A DNA stretch of 64,000 bases from Marsupella aquatica. Lineage: Eukaryota; Marchantiophyta. The notes beneath the pieces are model-generated. The model saw only the letters and a program-made list of their open reading frames with translations, made no database searches and had not been told where the DNA came from. Shown here piece after piece: positions 33,741-45,631 of this stretch (its first letter is position 1; each line of letters begins with the position of its first letter). The position numbers were made by a program, and so were the translations under genes. The stretch lies in the NCBI GenBank assembly GCA_973895155.1, contig OZ316894.1, forward strand, positions 12,152,001 to 12,216,000. The letters are read 5' to 3'.

Positions 33741-36016
33741 ACTAACAATAGGGAACAAGAAAAACCTTTAAACTACCTTTAATTAATAGGCAGACTGAAG
33801 AGCCAGGTAGAGATAATGAGCCGCATGGGAGGGTCAAGCAACTAAATATGACTAGAGGCTCTAACACCAACGGCCTCACCTCTCAGTCTACAAAAATAGA
33901 GAATGTCTGAGTCTGCTGAAGAGCGTCAAACACCCGCTGTCTAATAAAGGCCACGACGACAGACATCAGAGGATACTACCTCTGCTCAACCTAATGAAAT
34001 TGGATACGCCTATGAGAGTTCTTTTGAAAAGCTTGATGCGTCTAAGCTCGAGGAAAAGTACCAGGTATCATTATCATGCGAGAAAACAGGAACAAAAACT
34101 ACTCACAGTACATTATTCTTGTCTCATAGGAGGAGAAAACCCTAAATATACACTACTTGGCTAGCAACCTTGCTTTCAGATATCTTAAGTTTTGTGTCAT
34201 TTTTTAGTAAAACCCAATTTTGGGACTCCTCTTCTGGCTACCCCTATGAAGTCCTAGTAATACAAAAGTAAGCCAAAATCAAAAGGCATAAAAAATCACT
34301 CCCCCCATAAAAAATTCCTGTCTCATTGCATCACAATATCGCACTAAAAAGGTCCAAAAAAAGGAGGAATGGAGCAAAAGCAAACAAGGTCTAGTCTCGG
34401 GGGATCAACTTAGTGTATTTTTTGGGGTACCACGTGCAATACTAGTCTAATATTAATACACTTATATTATAAAGAAACTATTCCAAGAATATATTCTATT
34501 TTCAATATTAAGGGACTATTTTCTTTGTAAAAAGTATAGATTAGAGAATATTCTATAAATATGAGTATATAATACCTTCTTTTGCCTCATATGCTTTTAA
34601 AAAAATTAGCTTATTTATACCTCTTACAATTTTTGATAGTCAACCCCCCAATGGTCTAGCAAGGACAAATAGGAAACTCCAAAGAAGAGGGCAACTGCAA
34701 ACCCTCAAAACCTTGAACAGAGAATAACATAGAAATGAAGATATACCACTCAATAGTGTGATGATTTAATGGTTTAGATATAGTGTTGTAACTAAGTCTG
34801 AAACTAAGACTTGGATGTTCTCTAAATGCATGCACACCAGAAACTATGCCTGGCAAATTGAGATTGGCATCATTCTCAGGTTGGCCTTTTAAATGTTATT
34901 GCACCAGTTCTGTTAACAATGCAGCCGAGAAAAACCCTGACCTTTGTTCAAGCTCCACAAGGAAGGTTGAAACACACAGATGAACACCATGATAACTCAT
35001 TGACCATGGCCATTTTTAAAAAGGTTCACAAATAAACCTCCCAACATTGTCTATGAGACACCATAGCTACCTACATCCCTATGAGCTTCTGTTGGGCGTG
35101 GGTCTGCATCAGGCACTAGACTAGCAATCCTGAGTTATCCCTAGGTGTCTAGTATATAATTTATACAATTACTACAAGAGCTAGTGGTCCCTGCTCGAGT
35201 GCTCGGGGGTCTTGGTTCGTGAAAACGTCACATCATGTGCGATGAAGCATATTGTCAATCTATTGGTTCCAGGGAACGAGTTTTATAGAGTTGTTTAACA
35301 ACCGGGGTGAGTTTTTTTTTCAAAACCCTTTAGGGTATGCCCAACCTGAAAATGTTAAAGGTGATGTGGGGGGCTCCATATAATGAGACCCCCAAGGGTC
35401 CATACGAGGGTCCGTAAGTCTGAATTGACCCCAATCATGGTCCAACATTTGGCGCACAACCTGCCTCTAGGAAAGTTTAATGTATTGCTAAGAAGTCACA
35501 CGTGGCCACATGAGGTAATCACCAGACCCCACTCAAGTTGGTTTCTTTTTGGCTCTAATTTTCTATTGCAAATTTATCACGCAGGTTCAGGATGAATATA
35601 GACTAGGTAACCTTAGTTGAGTAGGGTATGTGTAGTATTTACTGTTGTCCAAGCCTTTGGGCGCATTTTGGGGGGAACAACCAAAAATATGAATCACTTT
35701 AGGATAGATAAGTAGGCTAGGTATTTAGTGTGGTGGGGGCTGCACAGACAAGTACCCTTCCTGGTGCCGTACACTTCCCTTGCCTATCCCATTCTTCCAA
35801 GGCAAAGGGTTTGAAACCTTCGTCGACAAAAAAACAAATTTTGTGTGGATCGCTTAGTACGGGCAGGTAGGCTATTTAGTCTGGTCCCCCTAAAGGTGTT
35901 TTGTGGGTCAAAAATAAAATTTGAAAATCCTATTTATTACCCCCTAACCATCAATCTCCTATGTTTAGTGTATTCTAATTTTTTCATCATAACTAGTGTG
36001 GCCAAAATCCAAACTT
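33741..36016. other. Gene-poor AT-rich region
   Basis: Non-coding AT-rich DNA with no recognisable domain, splice-supported frame or transposon terminus. Confidence 0.5.
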
Positions 36017-36025
36017 ATTTACAAA

Positions 36026-36368
36026 CAGGGTTTTACTAACCTGTCCCCCAAACTACCCAATATTACTAACATGCCCCCCAAACAAATTAATTATCAACCC
36101 ATCCTCCATTCTATATCTAGGTTAATATTGACTTGTATGTGGGTTCCCGTAACCATGTGGGGCCGAGGAAGGGGGGGGACAAGCTAGGGGGGTCGTGGTG
36201 GGTTCAGGCTATCCAATATCAACTTGCCACATGGCAATGGGAATTGGTTTACAATTAAAATCTTTACCCAAATTCAAATTTTGGGACAGGTTGATAATTA
36301 ATTTTGTTTGGGGGGCACCTTAGCAATAATTATTGGGTAGTTTGGGGGACAGGCTAGTAAAAAGTTGT
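36026..36368. mobile_element. MULE-like MITE with 9-bp target duplication
   Basis: Terminal inverted repeats of about 75 bases face each other. The left arm has ACTAACCTGTCCCCCAAAC then GCCCCCCAAAC and TTAATTATCAACC; the right arm, reverse-complemented, has ACTAGCCTGTCCCCCAAAC and the same later blocks. ATTTACAAA occurs directly outside both ends (36017-36025 and 36369-36377). A 9-bp duplication with long inverted repeats points to a non-autonomous Mutator-like element. The 343-bp element has no coding capacity; its G-rich centre lies near 36160-36200. Confidence 0.85.
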
Positions 36369-36377
36369 ATTTACAAA

Positions 36378-37718
36378 TCATGCTCAATCTTATGCTTGGT
36401 GTCAGTCCACACAGTCATGCACACCATAGAACTTTCATCTTCTTCTGAACACAACACCATGGCACTGTGTTCAAAACTGAAGATGTTTGGTCTTCATAAA
36501 AGAAGCTAGTAATGTTTTTGAACTCAAACACAAGGTCACTTTAAAACAAAACAGTCTGACACTATGTTTGAATTGGGCTAAGTTGTGTTCAAGTTGGGCC
36601 CCTAACTGTTTGACATTCAGCACACAGGTGTAAATTCATGACTGACAACTCCTCAATGTTCCAAGCTTCATCATGGCAGGCAGATCAAAACTGGCGAGTG
36701 AAATGGTCTTGTTTTGTATTACAAATTAATTTGTTCTGTCCCCTTGTGTTATTTCATCGTTTGAATTAACTACACATTCCATTTAGGGATGAAATACTGT
36801 TGAAGGTAGATGAAGCTTGAACTTAAACGATGCTTTGTACCACACATCAGTTATATACCTGTCATTTTTGCTTACACCCTAAATTCACCACAATGCCAGA
36901 TTCAAACACAACGCCATTTTTGAACACTCCATAAGATGAAATCACTCTTGGAGCCCTGCCAAATGCATCCCAAGTGATCAGTGCCATCATGATTTCTTGG
37001 AGCCAAGCCATGAAGTGATGCATAGCCAGTAAATTGAGTACAAATTGTCCCCCAAAAATAGTGAGAGAAATGAGGCTGGGCATATGGTAATCTCAACTTC
37101 CTTTTCCATATCTAGGTATAGAATAAAGGATTGCACAATGTGAGTGCTTAACAGGCCAGGCAAGTTAAAACCTCTTCAAAGAATGTGAAACCTCTTCAAT
37201 GCACTTAACAGTAGACACTTTCATGGCATCATTTTCTAAAGGGTTTCTCTTCAAGAGTTTTCCCTAAACTCTGGCACCATAGGCAAGTGGTCTTCAGTTT
37301 TGCCTACAGGTGAACTTGAAACTCTTAATTCTCACCTCACACTAGGTGAGACTAGAGATGAAATGGTGAGGTCATTAGGCATATGTGGCCTTTTAGAATG
37401 AACTCTTTGTGAGTGGTCCTGAAGAATGTTGCACTGAACCTGACTCATGCCATCATTTAAATGAGTGAGGGTTACATGCCTGAACGAAGGAATATATACA
37501 CAGGGACCAATCAGAGTACAAATGAACAAACAAAAGAGGGCCCAAGTGGACAAAACCAATAGAAAAAGAAGTGAGCAAAAGGGAACCACTAAACACCAAG
37601 AAAGAGGAACTAAAAGTAAGAAATGAGCAATAAGGAACCCCAAAAAACCAAGAAAGAGAGACTAAAACTAACCCAAGCGGACCGAGGTCCTCATCAGTCC
37701 TAGCAAATGTGGCAAAAG
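36378..37718. other. Spacer and probable 3' UTR of the RT-endonuclease element
   Basis: The left part is unremarkable AT-rich DNA. From about 37,500 the plus strand is purine-rich with a roughly 52-bp imperfect repeat (ACCAAGAAAGAG twice). This lies just downstream of the minus-strand retroelement stop codon and may be its 3' UTR. Confidence 0.4.
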
Positions 37719-39911
37719 CTACTGGTCCACATCAAGGGTCAAAACTAGATTGGCAAGTGGGATTGGAACATCCTCTAGGGGAGCTAGCCGCTGCGGAGGC
37801 ACACTAGCACCCACTGTAAGAGATCGACGATAGATGGCCCGAGCTTGAGCACGCTGCAAGGTGACTGAAATGCGTTGGAAAAAGTGCGTGGTCAAAATAG
37901 AAAGCGGGGGTCTGGTGGGACCCATGTGGCCATGAACATCCCGGGCAGCTTGCCGAAGAAGCCCATCAAACTGAGGATGAAGACGCCCAAATAGCTCCAG
38001 AGCAAGGGGGAGGAAGCTGTCGGATGAAGCTCGTGCAACATATTTGGCCTCCTTCGTTGTTGCCGCACGTGACGCTGCTGCCCCTGCCGTAGTTGCCGTT
38101 GTCCCAATGATGTCTTGGCGCAATGGGTTTGCCACCACTACATCTGCCAATGTACGTTGACCCTCACGGACCATGGTAAGATCCACCCATAACCGCTGTG
38201 ATGGAGGACCAGGTAACTCGAGTACCACCTCCCGCCGCACGCATACCAAAGAGCCAGAGAGAACCTGAGCAGTCACATCTTGCACAGCGTCGTGAACAAG
38301 AATGGTTTCATCTCCCAAACTGCACTGAAGAAGATGGACACCTGTGGCATCACAAGGCTTCCCACAAGTGCAAGAAGGAGGTAAACCTACAAGAAGTGGG
38401 TGGGGCAGCCCCATACGAAGACACATGGCTGTGGAGAACTCCGTTGAAGACATCCGCAAATGAGGAATGACTGGATTGGCCTGAAGCCATCCACCTGCGC
38501 CCTTCCCTCCGGAAGAAAGAATCCAAGCTCGGTCCGTGTCACGTGCCTCGGAGAGGATGTTGGAAAGGGTGAAAGCGTGCATACGCCTAGCGAGATCTGC
38601 CTGAAGACGAACAGGATCCAAGGATAAAAACTCCTGAAAAGAAGGTAACGCGGTGCGAACGGGATTTGGTAATGAGGACCGCGCTGCGCGCAAATGAACC
38701 TGAAACGGGAGGGAACCCTCCTCTACCTCCATGAGAGATGAAAGTAAAAAAGGGCGATCCTCAATAAGAAAACGATCGGCCAACAATGAGAAGGCGGCCG
38801 CCCACGCACCCAAAAAGGCCAAAGGTGCAAGGCTCTCAATGGAAGTAAGCCCAAAACCACCCTGCAAAATAGGAAGACTGAGTTGTCGATGAAGCCACTG
38901 AGATGAGAGCAACGTACCCGGCCCCAAAAGAGAGGCCAGGGTCTGACGAATGGAGACATCAAATGCTCGAAGGTGGAGACAAAGATCCTCGGTAGGGGGA
39001 TGCGTCCTAGCCAGATAAGACACACGAGGGTGGATGCACCTCAACAACAGCCCAAATGCTGCCTGAGAATCTGCTAACTTTGGGAGCATAGGAGTAGAGG
39101 CTAAGGCAGCCTGTAGAGAGTCAGCGATGAAAGAGGAGCAAAAGGAGGCGGTACCGACTGGGGAGCCAAGGACCCAAAGACCATTGGCTGGACGTAAGAA
39201 CCCTAGGGGAAGCGCAAGATCAGAGGGTAACCCAGCTGGACTCCATGCATGACTCTTCACAGGCTGAACTCGTAAACCGAGGCCCATCAAATGGGTGGAA
39301 AGAGTGGCGAGGGCAGAAGTAAACGCGGCAGGAGGACCAACGATGTGGGTGTCATCTAAAAGGGAGGGGAAGATACACTGGGGGTGGGCCATGGCGGCTT
39401 CCCGTAAAGCTGTAAAATGGGCAATGGCAAAAAGAGGCCCACCCAAAGGGTCACCCTGACGAGTACCTTCTGCAGAGGAAAGAGTGGTATACACACCTGT
39501 AGAGGAGTGATGACTATAGAAGAGTGGGGCCTCGAGTCCATAAAAACAATGGACAAAGGGGATCAGGGACTGGATGTCTGGATCCGCCGCCCTCAAAGCA
39601 CGAAAAATGGCTGCCCGAGAAACCGTATTAAAAGCGTTAGAGACATCAACCTGGAGGACAACCCAATCAGGGTGGAGGTCCAAGGTAGCTCGAATACCTG
39701 CAATAACTGTCTCACAACCGCCAGGAACGCCAACTGCAAACTGATGTGGAGAGAGATGATCCGATAGTGTAGAGCGAAACTGCGAGGAAAGTGTGCGAGA
39801 CACAAGCCGAAGAAAAACCTCCCCAATAGCAATTGGCCGAACACCCGGTGAAGACTTAGCCATGGCCAATAAACAAGAAGCACTCAAGAGCCGAGAGACG
39901 GGAGGAGGCAA
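37719..39911 (-). CDS. Reverse transcriptase with CCHC-like finger and restriction-like endonuclease region
   Basis: The frame has all core RT motifs: VLQVDVSNAFNTV (motif A, about residue 82), RQGDPLGGPLFAI (motif B) and LLDDTHIVG (motif C, DD near residue 187). A finger-like CTCGKPCDATGVHLLQC follows near residue 510. Then comes a segment with VHDAVQDV, RREVVLEL, LWVDLTMV and ADVVVANP, whose spacing of acidic residues resembles the PD-(D/E)XK nuclease of R2-like and related non-LTR elements. Such proteins nick DNA and prime reverse transcription there. The first residues belong to an upstream frame, so a full protein is not encoded without a frame change. The nuclease assignment is inferred. 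Confidence 0.75.
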   Translation of the reverse strand: MPPPVSRLLSASCLLAMAKSSPGVRPIAIGEVFLRLVSRTLSSQFRSTLSDHLSPHQFAVGVPGGCETVIAGIRATLDLHPDWVVLQVDVSNAFNTVSRAAIFRALRAADPDIQSLIPFVHCFYGLEAPLFYSHHSSTGVYTTLSSAEGTRQGDPLGGPLFAIAHFTALREAAMAHPQCIFPSLLDDTHIVGPPAAFTSALATLSTHLMGLGLRVQPVKSHAWSPAGLPSDLALPLGFLRPANGLWVLGSPVGTASFCSSFIADSLQAALASTPMLPKLADSQAAFGLLLRCIHPRVSYLARTHPPTEDLCLHLRAFDVSIRQTLASLLGPGTLLSSQWLHRQLSLPILQGGFGLTSIESLAPLAFLGAWAAAFSLLADRFLIEDRPFLLSSLMEVEEGSLPFQVHLRAARSSLPNPVRTALPSFQEFLSLDPVRLQADLARRMHAFTLSNILSEARDTDRAWILSSGGKGAGGWLQANPVIPHLRMSSTEFSTAMCLRMGLPHPLLVGLPPSCTCGKPCDATGVHLLQCSLGDETILVHDAVQDVTAQVLSGSLVCVRREVVLELPGPPSQRLWVDLTMVREGQRTLADVVVANPLRQDIIGTTATTAGAAASRAATTKEAKYVARASSDSFLPLALELFGRLHPQFDGLLRQAARDVHGHMGPTRPPLSILTTHFFQRISVTLQRAQARAIYRRSLTVGASVPPQRLAPLEDVPIPLANLVLTLDVDQ

Positions 39912-40279
39912 ACGACCGGCTGCAATACACTGGCAAAAGGAGAAGAAACTGGAAAACCAAACTGAGGATCCTCAGGGGGGAATAAATCCCAAAAATGCTC
40001 AAAGACATAGCCGGAGGGGCCACCACCAGCGCAACGCGGGGCATGGAGGAAGGCATAGGTGAAGTGGTCCCTACTAAACTGAAGATCCTCCTCAGACTCA
40101 AAATCCTCTACGAACAAAGGGAGCTGATCATGGGGCTGCGGATGGAGATCCTGAAGGGCCGACGAGGTGACCTCGCCAGGGGGGGCTGGTGTGGTGGGAG
40201 AAAGGGCTTGAACCCCTTCCTGTGCCAGGCCAGAGGGCAAATTTGTCTTGACCTCAAATTTCAATAATAGAACAAGCAT
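37719..40279 (-). mobile_element. Non-LTR retroelement with RT and C-terminal nuclease-like domain, frameshifted
   Basis: A minus-strand element body consists of a 131-codon upstream frame (40279-39884) and a 730-codon frame (39911-37719). They overlap and are related by a single frameshift near 39.95 kb. The upstream frame holds FTYAFLHAPRCAGGGPSGY, the approach to the RT domain. The 5' end is not defined and may be truncated. There are no LTRs. Target duplications were not found. Confidence 0.75.
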
Positions 40280-40592
40280 GCCCTGTATAAGCTACAGGGG
40301 TAACAACTACCTTGGGACACTACCGGGCTTGCATACTAACATGTTGCAGAACAACATATCTATTTCCCCCTAATTTCTAGCCAAGCCCTCTTGATCTATT
40401 TCCCCCTAATTTTCTAGCCAAGTGCCAAGAGGGCTGCTAGATGCAAGTTGGCTCTTAGTTCTGTCAGGGCTGTTCATATGCATGGGAGCGCCAGGCTAGT
40501 GCACCATTAAGCTTCCCTTTAGGGATCTTGACCAGGGCCATACTCAGTTTTTGGGCATAATTGTTATAGAATAAACTTTACATAACTCACCA

Positions 40593-41076
40593 ATATAGCA
40601 TGCTCATCTTGGAACATGCTTTATTTATTTTTTGTCTTGTAGTGATCTGAAAGTAAATAAAATATGAGAGCATAGAAATGCTGTTATATAAGTAAAGTGT
40701 CTGCCAAGAAAAGCACAGTGACCAAGAAAAGGTGCAGTCAAACGATGCTACGATGTGTGCACTTAACTCAGGGTGCCTTATGAATGACACTCCTTTCAAT
40801 AAAAACCATAAACCTAGGAAAGAAAAACATGAGGAGAACTTAAAAGACTATGCATTCATATTCTTCAGCATCATTTCTCTCACTCGTGATGGTGAAGCCT
40901 TTGGCTTCATCTCTAAGAAAACATATACTCTGAAAGGGGGCTGCCAAAATAAGTTCAAAACACTCTAGAATAACTAAAACTAAAGGGGTCTAAAAATTAA
41001 TTAAAAATGTATAGAATACAAAGGTTGCCCCTTGATAAGGCAGATTGAAATGAAAATACATGACACAAAAATCTGA
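40593..41076 (+). repeat. Dispersed non-coding repeat, copy 2
   Basis: Same family and orientation as 11294-11752, at roughly 75-80% similarity by eye, with an insertion near 40690. It ends near GACACAAAAATCTGA. No coding potential is seen. Confidence 0.7.
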
Positions 41077-41124
41077 ATAAGACAAAATCAGAAATGTGCA
41101 TTCACCATATAGTACCTTCAAAGG

Positions 41125-41223
41125 TTTCTCAAAGCTAACAATTTGATGTACCTTAACCCCTAGTTATGGGTTGAAGCTTTCTCAAAGCTGACAATTTGAT
41201 GTACCTTAACCCCTAGTTATGGG
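41125..41223. repeat. 53-bp tandem duplication
   Basis: TTTCTCAAAGCT at 41125 recurs at 41178, followed in both copies by ACAATTTGATGTACCTTAAC and CCCTAGTTATGGGT. The copies are nearly identical, so this is a young duplication. Confidence 0.85.
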
Positions 41224-41387
41224 TCATAGACACATAATATTATGCACTACAGAATTCCTAGTCTATAACTTTTCACTTTTTGCCATAAGTATTGGTCTTA
41301 TGTCATAACCATTATGCCATAACCATGAATTAGTGTAGAGGCTGGTGCAAGGAAAACAAAAACTTTTACATATTCTTGTGAAAAAGT

Positions 41388-41490
41388 TATGACCTATTAT
41401 TTAAGACAGAACGCCATCTTCCTTTAATTTTCAAAACAGTTATGATATATTATTTAAGACAGAACGCCATTTTCCATTAATTTCCAAGTT
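41388..41490. repeat. 54-bp tandem duplication
   Basis: GTTATGA..TATTATTTAAG followed by ACAGAACGCCAT occurs at 41388 and again at 41442, with similar ends. It is unrelated to the 53-bp unit next to it. Confidence 0.75.
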
Positions 41491-42913
41491 TTGAGACGCC
41501 CTCATTGGCCCCAAAACTGCTTGACTTTACATAACTCACCAATGGGGCCCTAAACGTGGTTTTGTGGGTACTAATCACCCTCGAGTTCACGGAAAAGTCT
41601 ATGAACTTTAAAAGGTGAAAGTCGAAGCAAAGGGCCGACAGCGGCAAAAGGACAAGAATCTACCAAATATACAGAGAAGCAAGAACCAAGAAGCTAGGGA
41701 ACGAACAAACTGAACCTCTCTCGAGGTGGGGTCCACATTTGTATCGAATCCAGATAGCTACAGTCATTTGTAAAAGCTGGGACCACGTTTGCCACAAAAC
41801 CCCCTGCCTATGATTGTTGCCGCAGCATCATGAGAAGATCGAGCTCCCTCCCATTGCTGGACATATCGACAATGCCAACCCAAACTTGAGTGCAGATGTT
41901 TTTCTTGTGACAATTTCGATAGAGGTCTTAAGGACTTTGCGCCGATTATTCCAACCGTGTCTGAGAGACATCCATAGAAGAGGTTCTTCTTTGAAGCTCC
42001 ACTCGCACAACAACGCTACAGTTTCATCGCTGCCATGCGTGTTCTCAACGATGTCACAGCATCCCCATCTCCATCTCAAATCCTCAAACTGGAAATTATC
42101 AAATGGAAGCAGAAAAACGTCTCTTACGACATAGATAGTGAACATCTGACGGCAGCTCTGAAGTGGAAACCTAGAGTGACGACAAGTCGAGGCCCGGCGA
42201 TTTCTCCAATGGAGCTGTCCTAAAACATGAAGGGAACTGGAAAATCCACGTGTGCTCTATGTGCAGAATCGAAATGAAGTGTAGTGACCACGCTTAGAAC
42301 AGATATTCAGTTCCACCAGCACAAGTATGTTGTCTGTATCTGCATCCCGTCTACACAGGGACTCGCAGACCACAAATTCGTTTACAAAATGGGACGATCT
42401 TGACAAAAAGCGATTGCAGTGCAATCGAAAGGGCTTAGATCTAAAGACAAACCAGTCAAAAGATTGTTCGATATGTATCAACCACTAATATACAGACGGC
42501 TCAACCTCAATATCCTTGGGCAGGAATCTTTGTATTTTGTTGTGTCGAGCTGAGTAGGGAATGTTCCTTTGACGAACTAGGACGCGATTACTACCCCAAA
42601 ATTCAAACTCCTGCAAGAAATGCCAAACTAAAGTACAGAGTCCACCTGCAGACATCAAGGTCGGTTGACAAAAGGTCCTCCTCTACCTTGCAACTATGGT
42701 ATTACTCAGGTTGTGCTTACACTGGCCTCCTTAATTTTTTCCAGAAATTCAACAACGTGCTGGACGACCATAAATTCGTCGCAAGAACGAAGCAGAGTTC
42801 CACGAGCCTCAAGGAACCACACGGCACATAAATCGGTATCTCCTTCGAGATGTAATGATACAGAGGAAAGAAGGACCTCGGCACACAATCCTGCGGTGCA
42901 GTGGGCCATAATT
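41491..42913. other. Intergenic region downstream of the PLAC8 gene
   Basis: Open frames of about 105 codons occur on both strands at 41814-42145, and a 62-codon frame at 42035-42223. None shows family similarity or splice-supported extension. The part next to 42913 is presumably PLAC8 3' UTR. Confidence 0.4.
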
Positions 42914-43381
42914 CTAACGACGGCCCATTATTTGCCGACCCGGAGGAGAGAAAATGACCCTCCGGTCATTGTCTCCAAACCCAAAGTAAGCAGTCTCCCG
43001 AGCCTTCAACTCCCTCAGCTCCTGGCAAATTGCGCATGGCCAACAAATCCAGTGCACCAGTGGGTCAGGCAAAGGCCTACTCGGGAGGTTGTATCTCTGT
43101 CGTAATTTTTTTCTATAATGACAAGAGTAAAGACATCCCAACGTGGTCATTTCCTGCAGAACAATCCACACTAGCGCCCCAGTGAGCCAATGCGTCGACC
43201 CCTGGTCCAATTTCTGAGCTACCATTCCGACTGCTATACAAGGGCAGAACGTTGCCAGACAACAGGAGGATGGATCCGCCAGACAGCCACAGAAACTTGC
43301 CATCCACTCTCCATCTTCATACTCTTCCTCTTCTTCTGCTTCGCGACGAGTGGTCAGCCGGGGGTAAGAATCGCGCGACAT
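42914..43381 (-). CDS. PLAC8 family protein (plant cadmium resistance / cell-number-regulator-like)
   Basis: A single exon from the ATG at 43381 (MSRDSYPRL) to a TGA encodes 155 residues; an apparent longer frame would need a GTG start. After an acidic N-terminus (EAEEEEEYEDGEW), the PLAC8 cysteine-rich domain appears: CCLATFCPCIAVGMVAQKLD, a hydrophobic segment (TGALVWIVLQ), CLYSCHYRKKLRQRYNLP and CWPCAICQELRELKARE. Family members are plasma-membrane proteins linked to metal tolerance or organ size control; the role here is not fixed. The usual first CC doublet of the CCxxxxCPC motif is present. The gene looks complete. Confidence 0.88.
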   Translation of the reverse strand: MSRDSYPRLTTRREAEEEEEYEDGEWMASFCGCLADPSSCCLATFCPCIAVGMVAQKLDQGSTHWLTGALVWIVLQEMTTLGCLYSCHYRKKLRQRYNLPSRPLPDPLVHWICWPCAICQELRELKARETAYFGFGDNDRRVIFSPPGRQIMGRR

Positions 43382-45631
43382 TCTCCTCCGGTCCGGAACC
43401 ACTCTGCCCCTCAGAATGATCTTCGTGCGCTGCTAGTGATAGACAAGACTTGCAGAAATCCTACAGTGCTGTCACATAAATACACCAAATTAACCCTAAA
43501 CAAGATTTCACACCATTATAGAGGGATTAAATTAATATCTGCTCATAAGGGTAATTCCGAGCTCTCGATGGCGTACAATATGAACGTTTGCGATTCAGGA
43601 CGCCTCTTTCAACCCGTCACAATTGCTCGCACATCTTGGATCTTTCAAATCAAGAAATCAGGTGAAAGCCAACCACGTCATTCTCAACCTGCTGTATCAA
43701 TTCTTGAGGAGCACAAATTGCCTTCAACTTCACACCCAAGAAACCTACAGTACCTGGGCAAACAAATCCGGATCCAAATCTTCTAGCAACTCAATCCGGG
43801 CCCCAGAGAAAACATTCTACCCTTCTCTCTCCTCAAGTCATCCTCCAGTAGCCCTCCTCTCTGTGACCTATCGAGACAGTACATTAGTGCTGTCTTCTCC
43901 ACAGTTGTCTACCGCACCGCAAAAGAATCCCCAAACTCTCAACACTCTCGTCACTCGGTCGTTCAGCAAGTTACAAGTTAGGCAAGAGAGATGGGACTCG
44001 GTAACAGAACATACAATTCTTCGTCGTCCACGCTCACAGTTCAAGCCACCACTACTCGATGGAATCAGTCGGTGCAGTCAATTCAGCACCCGCAAAGCGC
44101 GACGCAGCAGCTCCACGCCTTCCCGTTTGTCCGCAGAGCCTGTAGATGGGATGGAGGGAGAAATCTCAAAGCCATCCCAGAACCATACGCGGGCGAAAAC
44201 TTCACTGCAAAGTAACAAGCACGCGAGCTACAGTCGTAGATTTCACTTCCAAGCAAGCTACATTCGTCGATCACACTTCCAAGCCATCATTGCGGCCACC
44301 ACGCACGGCCTCACACCTCAAGGCACGGAGCGACTTGCTTCTTTCGTCCGCGGAGTCCTGTGATTCTCGGAATTGAATCGACACAATTTTCTCTCCCAGA
44401 CACCTACAGGGGCGGAATTGCTGTTCTTGCCGTTGGATGCAGAGTGGAGGCCGACATCATTTCAGTCCCGTAATTCGCTGAGCAACATTGAATGAATGAA
44501 TGGAAATCATAAAGAAGTGTTTGGGCTGTTCCAGAGGTTTCTGAGCAATTGGTCCGATACGTACTACTCCTTCAGTCTAAAAGGATGGGACATTGGGACG
44601 CAGCTGATGAGCACTGGACACGGAGAAGCAAGACTGCGCTCTAAAACGTGGCTTCGTGAGGAAGAAAGTTTCGGTCCACGTTTTGGGTACAGTCATGTTA
44701 CTTCTTCGGTGGGTAAAAGTGGCCTCTCTCTATGGGTGGCTTTTAGCGTGTTCAAACTCCCACTAATTGCATCTAGCTAGGAAGATTTGTCAATAGAGAT
44801 ATTTGAATTTAGAAGTACATGCAAACTCCAAGTTAGAGTTGGAGTGAAGACTCTAGAGTGTAACTCTATGCCCCATCATAGGTATGATGTATGTCAAATA
44901 AGGTTCGTGTATATTTTTTGTCATGTTTTTTGTTTACATTCAAATAATGGGCATTTAGGCTAGTTATCATTGAAGATGTTTAAATTTATAATATTACCAC
45001 TATTTTAATTATATTTACAAATCAAGAACTATAGTAAAGGGGTTTGCCCTTTTTTTTACAGTGGTTGTCGTTTAAAAACACCGGGCCATTTTGTGTGAGA
45101 AAAATCAAACGGTAGAAAATGGAAGGAATAGAAGGAAAAATTTGCAGGAAGAAGTTAGCGTCCCAGCTGCACAGTGCGGCGACCACCCTGTGCCACCGTG
45201 CTGTGTGCCCCCATCCCTCTGCTCGCCAATGCCCTCCTTTGCCTCATGCCTGGACCACCTCCCTCCCCTGTCCTTAACTCTTAACGACATCTTGGGCAAC
45301 ATGACACCTGTGTTATTCACAATATTTTGGGCTTTTATCTTAAAGACATCTTGAGAAACACGATGCCCTTTTTTATTCACAGCATTCTGGGTGACACGAC
45401 ATCTTTTTTCTTCACGCCATAGTTTTTCTTCACGACATCTTTTGTGCAATGCACGGGTATTGAGCTTACTCTTCATACTCTTCCCATATGCAAAACTGTG
45501 ACATATTTGCAAATACAAAAAAATAATGATAGTAGTGTCAATAAGAACATCTATAATGACAAAGTACACTTAGAAGTTCTAATTGCATTTAAAACTATGA
45601 TGTATTATGTCACTCCATACCATGATGAATC
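43382..45631. other. Upstream region of PLAC8 and spacer
   Basis: It contains the presumed PLAC8 promoter. A 246-codon plus-strand frame at 43623-44363 is Ser/Arg/Thr-rich with no domain and overlaps other frames, so it is not called. A 30-bp tandem duplication lies at 44226-44285 (AGCTACA or AGCTACATTCGT followed by CACTTCCAAGC). From 44780 the DNA is AT-rich. Confidence 0.45.

Noticed and set aside
33363-33758. Overlapping frames of 80-116 codons on both strands
   Set aside because: They run through the 65-bp tandem array, which is open in several frames because of its composition.
41828-42145. 105-codon minus-strand frame downstream of PLAC8
   Set aside because: No recognisable motif, and a comparable frame exists on the opposite strand over the same bases.
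43382-43402. Seven-codon N-terminal extension of PLAC8
   Set aside because: It would begin with GTG; the first ATG is at 43381.
43623-44363. 246-codon plus-strand frame upstream of the PLAC8 gene
   Set aside because: Ser, Arg and Thr-rich with no domain; it overlaps other long frames and lies in the expected promoter. Likely chance.
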